Position numbers and translations under genes: made by a program
The notes under the pieces: model-generated
Told to the model about the DNA's origin: nothing
Database searches by the model: none
Seen by the model: only the letters and a program-made list of their open reading frames with translations
Part shown: one piece after another, positions 20,784 through 32,664 of the stretch
Layout: each line of letters opens with the position of its first letter
Numbering within the stretch: the stretch's first letter is position 1
NCBI GenBank assembly: GCA_963971405.1
Contig: OZ020489.1
Span: 4,836,001-4,900,000, forward strand
Length of the DNA: 64,000 nucleotides
DNA from: Psococerastis gibbosa
Taxonomy: Eukaryota; Arthropoda; Insecta; Psocodea; Psocidae
Direction of reading: 5' to 3'

Positions 20784-21484
20784 CAGTGGCGGCTCGTCCA
20801 TAAGGGTACTGGGGCTACTGCCCTCCCAAAATTTTACAGGCAAACAAAGCAATTTCCTTTTAATAATAATAACAAATAACAATAATAAAATAATAATATA
20901 CTAATCTAGATTCTGGAGAAAAATGCAACTGCTACAATTCGGCTATGCTATGTGCGTGCTCTGGGCAACTTGGGGCAATTTTCAATTTAGCCCCGGGTCG
21001 CCATGGCAACCGAGTCAGGCAAAAGTTAAGAAGATCGTTCCCACCATTGAAAATGTGTACACAACTTTTCTTTTATGGACCTTGCTATGCAATTCCTGGC
21101 ATATGCATTAATACATGGGCAGCGGGGCAGCGCCCCAAAAATGACTTTAAATGTTTCGTATTAATAATCGTTGAATATTAGTATTTTTTTTAAAATCATA
21201 ATTATAAGAGTTATTTTTGAGAAGAGTTTCACTATTTTGTCATGAGTGATGATTATTATAAAATTTTTCAAAGTACAATTTTTGACTAGGGAAGTCAGGT
21301 TCTGCCCAACGGCCAGTTGTAATGTAAACAAATATTACAAAAATGTAAACAGCGAGTGATAGACTTGTTTGCCACTTCGAAATGCCGAAGAATCTATTTG
21401 ATAATCAAGTAATGGTAAGTTATATGCTATTACTTTATTACAATTCGTTGCCCCACCATTTTGATACACTACGAGCCGCCACTG
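20784..21484. mobile_element. hAT-type MITE, CAGTGGCGGCTCGT family
   Basis: CAGTGGCGGCTCGT at the left is inverted as ACGAGCCGCCACTG at the right (14 of 14). A perfect TSD CTCAGCAG flanks it (20776-20783 and 21485-21492). At 701 bp it is the longest MITE here. Overlapping frames at 20923-21181 lack recognisable domains. Confidence 0.9.
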
Positions 21485-22282
21485 CTCAGCAGCAACTCTT
21501 GTTTGGAAGTACGCTTTCATATTGACCACAGCCTATCATCCCCGATTCTACTGCTTCATCACGTAACTCCAGCCGTTAAAGTCTTTGTAATTATATAATT
21601 CAATGAATGAATCCGAATATCCTCGTGTTTCCTCCCTTTCTGTAGTTAATACCTTGTGGAGTTACGACAGGTCTGAGCATTGGTCCCTCAAGACGTGTAG
21701 TCAACCAAAGTTCATTTAATGTCAGTGTTATATTGTAAATAACATATATAATATAAGCAATATAAAGCAAGGCCTTAGCCAAGATTCTATTTTAGAGGGG
21801 GCAGTGCCGGGTTTGGCTATGGGGCACTGTGGGCCCGGGCCCCAGGGCCCCCACAAAAATGGGGCCCCCACAAAACGAAAAAATACAAATAAAAAATTGA
21901 AAAAATTAAAAAAAATCAAAACAGATAACTTTTTAAATTTTCGCGGGAAATTCGAACGCATCGTGGCATTAATGACTCATTTTTGATAAAAATTTAACAA
22001 AAAATGAAGTATGTCCACTCCTGCTCTGAAACCACGATTGTTTTGCTTCATTAAATACAAATTGAAAATTTGAAATCAAATTTCTAAATTGAAACTACTT
22101 TTATCAGCACTTTCTGGTTGGTATATTGTTAAGGTAAGTAGCATAAGTTAATTCTTATATTAGAGGCGGAAGTACCTAATAGTTGTTCTTTATAAGATAA
22201 GGTCCTTATTTTTCGTATTCTGCGCCCATTTACCACAATTCACAGAACGCATCAAAACTTTGTAAGCCTATTAATTTTAATA

Positions 22283-22478
22283 CGAAATGTGCCCAGCCAC
22301 GTGGTCGCCACAAAATCGAGCACGTTATAAATATAAAATTCATTGGTCTAAAATGTTATATGTCATAAAATGTTATATTATAAGACGCATGATTCGGAAT
22401 TTTGAGATGTTTTATACAAAAGGGGATAAAAAATAAAATGTATTCGATTTTGTGGTGACCACGTGGCTGCACATTTCA
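22283..22478. repeat. Inverted repeat upstream of the transposase
   Basis: The arms 22283-22319 and 22443-22478 are inverted copies over about 35 bp with few differences. They contain CCACGTGGTC and CCACAAAATCGA, so each arm has a palindromic CACGTG. The spacer of about 125 bp is AT-rich. It lies 110-300 bp upstream of the start codon, so it could be a nested MITE, a promoter or binding region, or a hairpin in the 5' leader. No clear TSD flanks it. Confidence 0.7.
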
Positions 22479-22587
22479 TCTTAAGTAGGGCAATAGGAAC
22501 AAGTGGACTAGATAATTAGGCTCTGGCTAGTGAGTTCTGAAAAAACTAATTTATTACAATTTTTATTTTTGATTCCGTAGTGAAATA

Positions 22588-25337
22588 ATGGATCGTCACA
22601 AGGGAAAACGCGAATATGCAAGCGGCAGTGAAAAGCGGAAAATCGCAGCAGATAAAGAAAACAAAATTCAAGATGTTTTATCTAAAACGCGCCGTATAAC
22701 GGATTTTGTAACAAAAATAGAGACGGGTCCATCTACTCCTAGTTCTACTTCTAATTTTGTTGAAATGATGAGTGGTGATTCTGATTTTCCTGCATCTTCT
22801 CAAGTTATTGCTAGCCCTACCCAAGAGGTAAGAGTTTGACTTTAATTACTTAATTAAGGTGACCGCAATCAAAAATTACCGACCCCACTCACCCCAGTAA
22901 TTCTTATGGAATTAAAAATGGGGGACTCCTGTTAATTTACTGTATGAATTAAACCTACCTAAACTTGAGTCGGCCATGCCGAAAGGATTGTTTACAAAAT
23001 TAATTACAACTGTAATTGTTTTACTTGTAGGCAGTAATTGATAACAATGACGAATCCGAAAATACTGCTGATGATGGATTTTGCAAAGAAAATGACGTGG
23101 GATTGTGGCCAGCAGTTCTTAGTCAACAACACATCGACTATTGGATCAAGAAAGGAAATTTGGAAACTCAGCATTGTAATGAAGATATTTTGAAAGAAAA
23201 AAGCTTGGGACAAGTAGATGCAGTGAAAAGAAGAAAATGCCATGCAAGTTTATTCCTTCGTCAAACTCAGGCAGGCAAGTCTATAAGCCGCTCTTGGTTA
23301 TGTTTTTCACCTAGTACGGGGAAGCTATACTGCTTTTATTGTAAATTGCTCTGCAAATCAGCAAATCAGTTTTCAACTGAAGGGTTTGCTGACTGGAAGC
23401 ATGCGTCTGAGCGTTTGAAAAGACATGAAACTACCGTAACGCATTTGCAAATAGTTTGCCAATTTAAGCATCTCTCAAACGAGGCAATGCGTATTGATCG
23501 TGAGTTGGCCACACAAGTGAAGGAGAGCATTGCTTATTGGCGAAACGTTCTAAACAGATTGATTTCCGTCATAATATTTCTTTCTGGACGAGGACTTGCC
23601 TTTCGAGGGGACAACGAAATTTTGGGATCAACCAAAAATGGCAATTATTTGGGAGTCCTTGAGCTAATTGCACAATATGATCCGTTTTTAGTAGGCCACT
23701 TAGAGAAGCATGGAAATCGTGGCAGTGGTAGTGGCGGCGTTAACTACCTATCTGCCCACATTTGCGAAGAATTAATTGCGCTGATGTCCACCAAAGTTAG
23801 CGATGAAATAATTAAACGCTTAAAAGCCTGCAAATATTATTCGGTTTCGGTAGATTCAACAACTGACGAAGGCCATATAGATCAAATGACTGTGATTGTC
23901 AGGTATCTAGAAGAAAGCACACCAAAGGAAAGATTTCTTAGTTTTATGCCAAACCAAGGCCATAAAGCTAAAGAATTATTTGATGGCCTCAACAAAGTTT
24001 TAAAAAAGTTCGGCCTGGATTTGAAAGATATTCGTGGGCAGTCGTATGACAATGCTTCCGCTATGAGTGGAGAATATAGTGGTCTACGCACTTTGGTGCT
24101 AAATGAGAATCCTTTGGCTTTATGGGTTCCATGTTTCAATCATTCCCTCAACTTAGTGGGCACAAAAGCGATGGACTCCTGCTCCCAATCGAAATTATTT
24201 TTTAGCTTTCTTGAGCAAATTTATGTATTTTTTACAAGTTCCACAGCTCGGTTCAACGTCCTTTCAAATGTTCTAAAAAGTGCTGCGAAGAAGTATGGCC
24301 ACAACATACCAGTGCCCAAAAGAATCAGTTTAACCCGGTGGTCCTCAAGAGCGGAAGCTACTAATAGCCTAGTTTTGGGCTATAACGAAATACGAGAAGT
24401 CCTTAAAGATCTCTCCGAAGAAGATGTCCAAGCAAGTGGACTCTATTTGCAAATTACCACGTTGGAGATAGCAATTTACGCTGTTCTTTGGAACGATATA
24501 CTGGCAAGGGTGAATGCAGTAAACATCAATCTCCAGAATCCAAGAATCGACATTAATACTTCGATCAGTGTGATGGAGTCCCTTAAGATCTTCATTGGGG
24601 AATTTAGGGATTCTTTCCAAGAATATGAGAAAAAGGGTGTTGAATTGTGTGGGCACAATTCTTATAAATCGGAAACTTTGCGGAAGCGGATCCGAAATGT
24701 GAGGCTAAATCCTTTGGATTATGGGAAAACTGAGGAAGCTGAATTCAGTCATAGCGAGAAATTCCGAATCGAAAGTTTCATTCCCATAATTGACCAGTTT
24801 ATGCAATCATTGGATCGGAGAATTTCAGCATATGAAGACATAAATAGGAAATTTGGATTTTTACAATATTTAGAAAAAATAAGCCCTGATGATTTGAAAA
24901 CTAGGGCAGAGAACCTGGTGAGTTGTTACACAGGTGACTTGGACGGTAACTTGTACTTCGAGCTAGTACAGTTTCGTGAGTTTGTGAAATTATTTGTGAT
25001 AGATGATGCACAAAAAAACAATATAATCGAAGAAAAACGTATCAGTTTTGAACGGTTCATGTACAATTTGATTTTAGAAAGAGGAGTAGCTGATAGCTTT
25101 CCCAATGTAGAAGTACTTTTGAAGATGTACTTAGTTATAATGAGTGGCAACATAAGCAGCGAGCGATCTTTTTCCGTACTAAAACACATAAAAAATCCTC
25201 GTCGCACCAGTTCTTCTGAAGCTCGGCTTAGCCATCTTTCAATGCTGAATATAAATCACGACATAGTGGCAGCGTTAAATTATGACGATATAATTGACAG
25301 TTTTGCTGTAATAAAGAGTCGAAGAGTGCATCTTTAA
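22588..25337 (+). CDS. hAT transposase (TTF zinc finger, DUF4371, hAT dimerisation), two exons
   Basis: Exon 1 is 22588-22827 (80 codons) and exon 2 is 23031-25337; the phase-0 GT-AG intron keeps one frame and gives about 848 residues. ATG at 22588 is preferred because the long frame in exon 2 only opens at a GTG (23097) and extends upstream in frame to the acceptor. Exon 1 encodes a basic, KRK-rich leader. A TTF-type zinc finger (about residues 165-230) shows C171, C181, C184 in LCFSPSTGKLYCFYC and downstream histidines. The RNase-H-like core follows: D355 in VSVDSTTD, D420 in GQSYDNASAMSG, and the CFNHSLNLV motif. The C-terminus (about 770-835) has the hAT dimerisation signature SSERSFSVLKHIKNPRRTS. 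The length suits ZMYM1-like hAT transposases. It would bind the element's ends and catalyse cut-and-paste transposition in the nucleus. No stop or frameshift is seen. A domesticated host gene is unlikely because TIRs and TSD are intact. Confidence 0.93.
22828..23030 (+). other. Intron of the transposase gene
   Basis: 203 bp, beginning GTAAGAG and ending TTTTACTTGTAG. The donor matches the consensus and the acceptor has a pyrimidine-rich run. It is phase 0 between Glu80 and Ala81. Without splicing, translation would stop three codons into the intron. Confidence 0.85.
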
Positions 25338-25342
25338 ATAAA
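25337..25342 (+). promoter_or_regulatory. Polyadenylation signal AATAAA
   Basis: AATAAA overlaps the last base of the TAA stop codon of the transposase. Further AT-rich sequence follows. Such tight spacing suits a compact transposon. Confidence 0.55.
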
Positions 25343-25637
25343 TTAAAATTTTGTGTTTATAATTAGGTACCTATTAATTTATTCCTTTTAAAAATACACC
25401 GCAGTGTCTACAGCTTTAGTTGAGTAGCCCTTAGGCTTGTATTGTACTATTGACTTGACTTTATATTACTAAGAATCGCTTTTCTTTTTTATAATGATTT
25501 TGCAACCTGTGTCACCATTTTATAATTTATTGTGGGATATTCGTCTAAGGGGATTAGAAATTTCTCCCCGAGAAAGGGCCCCCACATAATTCGGGCCCAC
25601 GGGCCCCCACAAGCCCAAACCCGGCACTGAGAGGGGG

Positions 25638-26635
25638 TCAAAGTGTCAAACCTGTGTCCTAGTCTAAGTTTGTCCTAATGTATGTCCTAGCCTAGTTTGT
25701 GTTCCTGAACTCCTGGAATGTCGCCCCCTTTCCCTGACAATGGGCTCCGCCCTGATTGTTCGATGACTGTGAGGCCCCTGCCTCTAACGACTATTAACAC
25801 AGAAGTCAATTCAAGTCCAATCAACACTATGTTAAATAATTTTACACCATTACCATTAACCTTTACCAATAGATTAAATTTTTTATTGTATTTATCATAT
25901 TTATATTGAACGTGTACATCCTACATCGAACGTCGAACCCATTATCTAAGAGTTCAATGACCAGTCTTCTAACAACTAAACCCCATCAACACTCATAGGT
26001 TCACAGGTACAAAAAACTTCTCTGCATCAGCAAACATTAGATGGAATGCCATCGTCACCCACTAGCTTATACGGTATATACGAGGTCATATTATACACTA
26101 CATACGCCCTAATAAGCAATATATCAACGTAAAAGGCGGTACCTTTTTGAGATCACCTCGACAATACTGGACCCCCTGTACATCTCACGACGTACAAATA
26201 GCCTCATTTCGGGATTACGCCTTTGGGCGACGGAGCGGTGAAGGCTCAAAAAGGCTCAAAGAGGCCGCACAGCCTTTTTTTAAAACCTTTTCGATATTGT
26301 CCTCTTCTAAATGTGTGCAAAATTGCGTAATTTTGTCGTGTATATAGGGTGTCTTTAGAATAAACAAAAGGCTTTTGCTTGATTTCTTTTGCAGCTGCTG
26401 TCATAAGCCTACGTGTGTTTTGTATCTGAGTGCGTGTGTAAAGGTAGATAGTATACGTGTATTTTGCGGTTAAATCTGCGTAAAAGGTTTCTTTACATTC
26501 CATGTAAAGTTTCTGGGATTGTTCTTGGGTTTTTTGAAAGTGGTTTCAGTTGTGAGGGATTTTCCGATTTTATGGGTTGATAGTTTCTACTTTAAGGTGA
26601 CGATGTTTTTTTTAGAGATTGGGTCTTTTTTCCTT
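25638..26635. other. No gene; one dispersed repeat segment
   Basis: About 25765-25870 (CCTCTAACGACTATTAACAC, AAATAATTTTACACCATTAC) is shared with about 39436-39550. The 60-codon frames over it are not conserved between the copies. The rest, including a CpG-bearing patch at 26160-26280, is unassigned. Confidence 0.45.
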
Positions 26636-27076
26636 CATTGGCGCAGTTAGTGGGGTCTGGGGGGGGGGGGGGACTTAGCCACGCCCAGGGACTTGTCAAC
26701 TTTGTCAGGATTTTCGAGGAATTAAGTAAACCAAATTAATTGAAAAAACTAAATAAAAAAATAAACGAATTACTAAAATTTTATAACAATAGGTTTTTAT
26801 AAAAATCACTAAAGCGTGAAAATTCGACTATTTTAATGTATTATGGTGACTTTTTTTTTAATAAAAAGATTAATCGCAAATTTCAGAGTTTCGGACTTTT
26901 GTCAATGTTTGCATGTGCTGTTTGAATCTGCACTGCAATCATGGATATTAAAGTTTTTGGGGTTATACACCTCCACCCCCCTCCTGGATCTTGACAACTA
27001 GGGGCACGGAACACATAGGGTCCTAAGACCCCCCCCCCCCCCCCGGTATTTACTATTTGGGCAATTTACGCTAATA
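26636..27076. mobile_element. Possible eroded MITE
   Basis: CATTGGCGCAGTTAGTGGGG followed by a poly-G tract at the left, and a poly-C tract with CAATTTACGCTAATA at the right, resemble the CATTGGCGTAAAT elements. TIR agreement is partial and no TSD is visible. Confidence 0.35.
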
Positions 27077-27087
27077 TATTTCTCCAT

Positions 27088-27700
27088 TGAGGTACCACAA
27101 GCTATGGCCAATGTTTTGGGTCCTAGTTAAAGTTGATTTTGCATTTGAAAAGAATGTGAGTTACAATAAAACCACAGGGGTGGTTAAAGTAAATTATTTC
27201 AAATTCGTGAAATTTGACAAAGTTCAGTTGACCTATTTTGTATAGGAAAATCCGAAAATGTGCGTATAAGAAAATCCGATCATGGGCCCAACCATTCAAA
27301 ACATTGGGATTTGATGTCGTTTCTCTATGGATTCCAACACAAAAGAAGTTCAATCAAGTTCAAGTTTGAATCAAATATCATAAATTTTATTTGTTTGATC
27401 GAACGTCCATAGGCTTGACCTGGAGTAGAATCTATGTCTTTTGAGGAATTTGTGTTCTGTGAGAACGTTACATTATTATTGCGCTCAATTTGACTGTATA
27501 ACGGTGTACCGGGATACCATTTTGTACCCCAACAATCCCCAAAAACGACAAAAGCATTTTTTTTTTCTCTAAAAATCGCTCCGACTATTTATTTTAAATA
27601 ATTCTCACTATATATACTGTACCTAATTGTTGTATTAGGCTAATTGTAGTTATTAATGTTAACAAAACCCTCTAAGTCGCATTCTCCTTGATAGTTTGGT
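27088..27700. other. No recognisable gene
   Basis: AT-rich sequence with one 76-codon minus-strand frame lacking motifs. No repeats identified. Confidence 0.5.
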
Positions 27701-27706
27701 TCAGGA

Positions 27707-27935
27707 CGTAAAAAATAAAAATAAAAAATAAATAAATAAATAAGGACTTTTTATTGTTTCTATTACTAAGCCAACCTAGCGGAGTTAGGGCAATAAAGCC
27801 CTCTCTTACACTCAACTAGGATGACCCGGGACATGCCCTCCGAAGCATGGCCAGAAAATGTAGCCAGTGTGGGACTCGAACCAACAACCTTTCGGGTGAA
27901 AGTCAGAGTCCGTACCACTACGCTACATGTCCTGA
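27707..27935 (-). repeat. tRNA-derived SINE family A, copy 2 (best copy)
   Basis: On the minus strand the A-box TAGCGTAGTGGT (27914-27925) and B-box GGTTCGAGTCCC (27871-27882) are both intact, about 32 nt apart. The body contains CTGGCCATGCTTCGGAGGGC and a hairpin around GGGCTTTATTGCCC. It ends AAAGTCCTTA(TTTA)n. It is 229 bp and could still be transcribed by RNA polymerase III. Confidence 0.88.
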
Positions 27936-28392
27936 CTAAAGCTAAATTCTCATTAAAAACTACTAATAAATAATTTAACCTTTAAATCGATGCTTAATTC
28001 CTTGTTAGTCTTATTCAGGTATGTTTTAGGGGCTAAATAACAAAAGGTTATTACTCTCCCTCCAGAATGTTTTGGGATTTGAATAAATAAATATTTTTTG
28101 AAGTAATCATTGATAATCCATAACCCAATAAATTTATATTGCATTCCATACCATTATTTCGTGTATTATTAGGTTTTTCAACCATACTGATTGTTTTTTC
28201 CATGATGTAAAATAAATACCTACGTGTATGTATATATATTAAAAGAATGTTTATATATACATGGGTCTGCTCCTTCTAAAATATGCAAATGTCCTATCAA
28301 GTAATCAAGTGCTTTATGATAGGGAAAATCTACAGGCAGCCATTATTTAACCATAGGGCAATTAGTTACCATGGAATTATTACAGTACCTAT

Positions 28393-28656
28393 CAGGCGCG
28401 GATCTACGGGGGGGGGGGGGCTATGGGCTATGCCCCCCCCCCATTAGGGTCCTCAAAATGCGTAAAACATCACTACTTCAGTCCTATTTATCACAATTTT
28501 TCTCCCGGGGGAGAACCCCGGGCCCCCCTTGTGCTCGATTGTATTAATTACCTATAATATAGAACCCTTATTGCACTGAAAATGCCATATTTTTCAAAAA
28601 CATTCGAAATTTAATCTTATAGCCCCCTCCTTGGTCTCATTCTAGATCCGCGCCTG
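28393..28656 (+). mobile_element. hAT-type MITE, CAGGCGCGGATCTA family
   Basis: CAGGCGCGGATCTACGGGG at the left faces CTAGATCCGCGCCTG at the right. A perfect TSD GTACCTAT flanks it (28385-28392 and 28657-28664). The interior matches 36721 and 57105 in inverse orientation, including CCTATAATATAGAACCC. Confidence 0.92.
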
Positions 28657-28664
28657 GTACCTAT

Positions 28665-29250
28665 ACTAATTGATAAAAAGGGAAATAGATATATACAGGT
28701 TTACTCATACCGGTTCTTTAGGATAATTTACACTTATTCCCGGATAAGTTATTATTTTACGTTGGTGCTAGCCCTGCAGTATTCTTAGTTTCAAATTATT
28801 TTACAAAACCCTCTACTCCATACAGATCTTATTACACAAAAACAACACTAGAAGATGGATGATTATACGAATCTAAAACCTTAAAAAAAGAACCAAACTG
28901 AAAAGTTCAGCGATTTGTCAAAATGTCACACCCCCATCATACCTGTGCCAGGTTGGCACCTGTCACCTCTTCATTCCGTGGTAACCTGAGACCTACGCCG
29001 GGACCAGCACAGACCGAGGATGCCTTGACAGTTCACGAGATGGTATCTCTTCGCTTGGACCCGAACCTGAAGAAGGTACAGCGTCGTGGGCCGATCCAAT
29101 GCCTCCTCTCATGGTTTTATCATTAGCATCAAGGTACATCAACGGTAGTTGTTAATAATATAAACGTTACTGTGATCTGTATCTGGATTCAGAAGGATTT
29201 GTAAGTGATGAACGCTGACGATTTGTTGGTATGGTTTTCATATTGATTAG
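28665..29250. other. No recognisable gene
   Basis: A 67-codon frame at 28923-29126 is rich in Pro, Ser and Thr and has no recognisable motif. No splice context supports it. Confidence 0.45.
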
Positions 29251-29251
29251 A

Positions 29252-29540
29252 AGAGGTCTATTTTGACGTGACAACGTCTAATAAATCGATGAACGCTGGC
29301 TGGAACACTGGATGCATGCACGAAAAAGTGTTACGCCTATATGCGTTACGCTCATTCTCCCAAAAAACCGTTACGCCGCATCTTAGTTAATGTGGTTTTC
29401 ATTCGTTATTACAACAACAATTTTTTATTTATTTATTATTATTTATGTTTAACTTTTTTTTGTTTTTGTTTTGACCTTGTCACGTTAAAATTTTGTCCAT
29501 AAACCGAATTTACAGACAACCAATTTTTGTTGTTGTAATG
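29252..29540 (+). repeat. Dispersed repeat, ACGTGACAACGTCTAA type
   Basis: It begins TTTTGACGTGACAACGTCTA then TAAATCGATGAACGCTGG and ends near CACGTTAAAATTTTG and TACAGACAACCAATTTTTG. Related inverted pieces occur at about 47610-47690 (GGTTGTCTGTAAGTCGG, CGTGACAACGCC) and 48655-48715 (AGATGTTGTCACGT). The ends suggest a DNA transposon, but borders are not resolved. Confidence 0.45.
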
Positions 29541-31306
29541 TTATGGTCTACTTCACCATGTAGGAGGCTGTATATAAAATAGAACTTAAATGATTAAATA
29601 TAATTAATAATGTATTACACTTACCCTAAACGCATTATTGCAGCTGCTCTCTCTTACTGGAGTAGTTTCTTTTATCGTCTTTGTCAGCTGCTTGTCTGCG
29701 AATTGTCCTAGCTCTAAGTCGCCGTTACAAGTCTTTTATCACTTCAGAGAGCCTACCCATCAGTAGTATAAAAGACATGTAACTAGCGCTCTGATTGGCT
29801 AATAATGACGCACATTGATGACAGTAGGCTATAGGTACACATGGTCTACACGTGTACTACCTTTAGACCTAGCTGCTCAGAGTAAATCATTATTATGCCA
29901 TTTAGGACAATTGTCAGCACAACAGTAATGCAGGCCACTGAGCCATTCGCTGTATACTTACTAGACGGTATAGCGGAACCGGGTTGGTTTAGAGCTGACG
30001 CGTCGCATTTAATTAGAATCGAAGATAAGACAGGGCTTGGTTGATACGTTCCCAAAACCTCAAAGACGCAGCACAAACGCGAGAGACCACTGCTACAACA
30101 CTCGGCAAAGAGACGCACTCCTACTACCCAAACAAAATCTCAGCTTGGCAAAACGTAGTTATACACATACCTGGCACCAAAAATATTTAACCCCAAAGAC
30201 ATAAAAGGTTGTACAATGAAAACTTCTTTTAAACACCTTCAGACTTAGAAAACTTACTATTCCATGTAGAACAATAAAAATATATTTTCATCAACATTTT
30301 TACTCAACGCAAAGAACAAAACTTATTTTTCTATTCACTCCTTTCTAACATATACTACACTTTTACATACGTAACACATACCTGCATATCAGCATCTGAG
30401 TTGAACTAAAACACTGCTCCGGCCCTAGCACGTGGAAACACAGTTGGGCTGGTTATAATTCCTTGTAAAGTATACTCGCCATTCTATTAAGCTGTCGCAT
30501 GCGGTCAAAAAGTGTCTATTCTAAGCAATTGAGGACAATGACATCCCCTGAAAATGCTGGGTTTGGCCCTTTCTCTGACAGAAAAGACAGAAAGACTAAT
30601 ATTCCACTACAAATTATAAAATAGGGACACAGATAAAATAGAATGTAATGATTAAGGCGATTAATCATTAATGTTACCGCACGTTCCAACTTCCCACCAA
30701 ATATTTAAGTTTATTTGCTTTAGTTGTTTGTTGTTGTCGCTTAATCTATTGTAATTTTGTACTGTGCGGTTTTTGTGGGACCCCTTTTTCTGGGGGCCCT
30801 GACCCCATTGCGAAACCGGGCCCCACCCCCGGCTACGTTATTTTTCGTGATTTATACAATTGTTTTTAGCAGCACAGAAAATGAAATCATGCCAAAACAT
30901 TTCAGCGGTTTTACGGTGTTCCCAGACTTCCCACAATTAAACCATTTCTGTCCTGATTTTCTTCTAAGCTGCCATAAAACGGCAGAAGTCTACTGCTTTT
31001 ATTGTGAAACCGGGTGTAAGATTGGATCTGCTATCATTTGCTTATTGGACCGTTCAAGGAGTTAGGAAGATCGTTAAGAGTCCGTGAGAATTCGCTACTA
31101 ATTGACCACAGGATGACCTAGTAGAAGAAGCCTTCAACCGTAGCGAATGGCTCCCACCCCCGCCCGTCTTCTACGATTCTTTTAAGTTAATTACGTCACT
31201 CTGTTCTACTACGTAGCCTAGGTAGACTATTTACAATCTAGTATCTGCGCATCGAGCAATTGATATTTCAATTGAGCTAATGACCAAGAAATGAACCGCA
31301 TATCAG
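29541..31306. other. No confident gene
   Basis: Around 29640-29830 is a mixed-composition patch with TATAAAAG at 29769 and an inverted CCAAT word near 29796, promoter-like but unsupported. The frame at 30757-31065 contains YCFYC, reminiscent of TTF fingers, beside a G/C-rich MITE-like stretch (30770-30840); too little for a call. Confidence 0.3.
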
Positions 31307-31314
31307 AATTGACT

Positions 31315-31530
31315 GACCGTGCCCAGGTTTTGATTTCGGGAGGGGGGGGGGAGGTCCAAAAACATTTTTACGTCATTTATTAATGAAAGTCCATTCTATC
31401 TAGTGTTCAAACTCGGCAAATAAATTTATTCCAACTCTTCAAACAATACAGGTTTACATTAAAAAAATCTTTCGGGGGGGGGGGACCTTGGTCCCCTTGG
31501 AACCCCCCCCCCCCCTCTAGGCACGGCCAT
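31315..31530. mobile_element. hAT-type MITE, relative of 17792
   Basis: The left end GACCGTGCCCAGG faces the right end TAGGCACGGCCAT. The flanks AATTGACT and AATTAACT match at 7 of 8. The interior shares TTATTAATGAA and TACAGGTTTACAT words with 17792 and 40785. Poly-G and poly-C tracts flank the interior. Confidence 0.65.
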
Positions 31531-31863
31531 AATTAACTCGTATCTCTACTTTGTTTAAGTCATGCTCTCGCTTGTTTCAGTGGGTCAATGGTATAAGTTT
31601 GTCTCAGCTAAAAAGTCATTCAAAATTACAATTAATTACATTACGGATATCAATCGATACCGAAAAACATAAATCGATACCATTAAGGATCGGTGGCCAG
31701 GGAATCGATTCTAAATACTCGGTAATCGGAAGCTGCCTTATTCGATTGTGGAATCGACACGAATGTCCCCAGCCGTAATATGTAAAACGATTGTTTCATG
31801 TTTGCATATGAAGCCACTGCCAGCCACTATGAATGATGAAGGTACCGTAATGTGACTTTAAGA

Positions 31864-32194
31864 CAGTGGCGGATTAAACAAAAGGTTTTGGAGAGGGGGG
31901 GGATCCTATGTGAAATGAAAGCAAGTGCCCCTTTCCGACAATGCCGAATATTATTGTTAATCAAAATTGAAAATACGCGGATGGCATTTCTCAGAAGCTT
32001 TGTTATTACAAGCTAGTCAACATAAAAAGCACGTAAAAACGTGGCAATGGAACTTGTAGACAGTGATTGACTTTTTCGCGCCAATTTTTTTTTTTCAACT
32101 AATGTGCGAATCTCTGTGTGATAGAAAATGCTTCTTTCTTTTTTTCATAGCTTGGGTGCTTGCGGGGGTGGTCGCCCCCTTTAATCCGCCACTG
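31864..32194. mobile_element. hAT-type MITE, CAGTGGCGGATTAAA family
   Basis: CAGTGGCGGATTAAA is inverted as TTTAATCCGCCACTG, 15 of 15. The flanks CTTTAAGA and CCGTAAGA agree at 6 of 8. It is 331 bp and non-coding. Confidence 0.82.
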
Positions 32195-32664
32195 CCGTAA
32201 GAGAAAGCTAACCCATGATATTGGCCACTCCTGAATCACCCCAAAATAAGTTAGTTTATATTTTTTATTTTAGTTAGTACATAAGTTGTAAATGATTAAT
32301 ACTTAAGTGGAAAAAACGTAAAGATTTCGTCCATTCAATTGGTAGAGGACTATATTTAATAATATAAGGTGCATTTCATTTTTGTTGCTATAAGTTTTTC
32401 ATTCATTCATTCATGAATTCGGTAATATTTTGAAAATTTCATTCGTCTATCAGCATCACGGAAAAAACAAACAAAAAATCCTCATAGTACTTGTTTGGAA
32501 AGCAGCATAGACAGAGTAACAGGGAAATTCACTGGGAGATATACTGGGGGAGATACGTAAGCCACGAAAGAGGTGGGGGGGATGGTGAGATGCCGGGAGA
32601 TTTAGATAAAGCTTTTCGTCTGGTAATCCGAGCAAAGAGGATATGGTGCTGGGGCCGTAAGCAT

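Larger units (their letters stand above)
21802..25629 (+). mobile_element. Autonomous hAT transposon, apparently complete
   Basis: A 3828-bp element. CAGTGCCGGGTTTGG at the left end is matched over 15 of 15 bases by the inverted right end, and both ends continue into GC-rich GGGCCC/GGGGCCCCCAC subterminal sequence. A perfect 8-bp TSD AGAGGGGG flanks it (21794-21801 and 25630-25637). It contains one intact two-exon transposase gene on the plus strand, about 790 bp of 5' sequence with a strong inverted repeat, and about 290 bp of 3' sequence. Identical TIRs, perfect TSD and open frame suggest recent insertion. Its surroundings may be an older G-rich MITE, but that is not proven. Confidence 0.93.

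Noticed and set aside
30757..31065. Frame with a YCFYC word like a TTF zinc finger
   Set aside because: Only a handful of residues match and no other hAT motif follows; the left part is G/C-rich MITE-like sequence.
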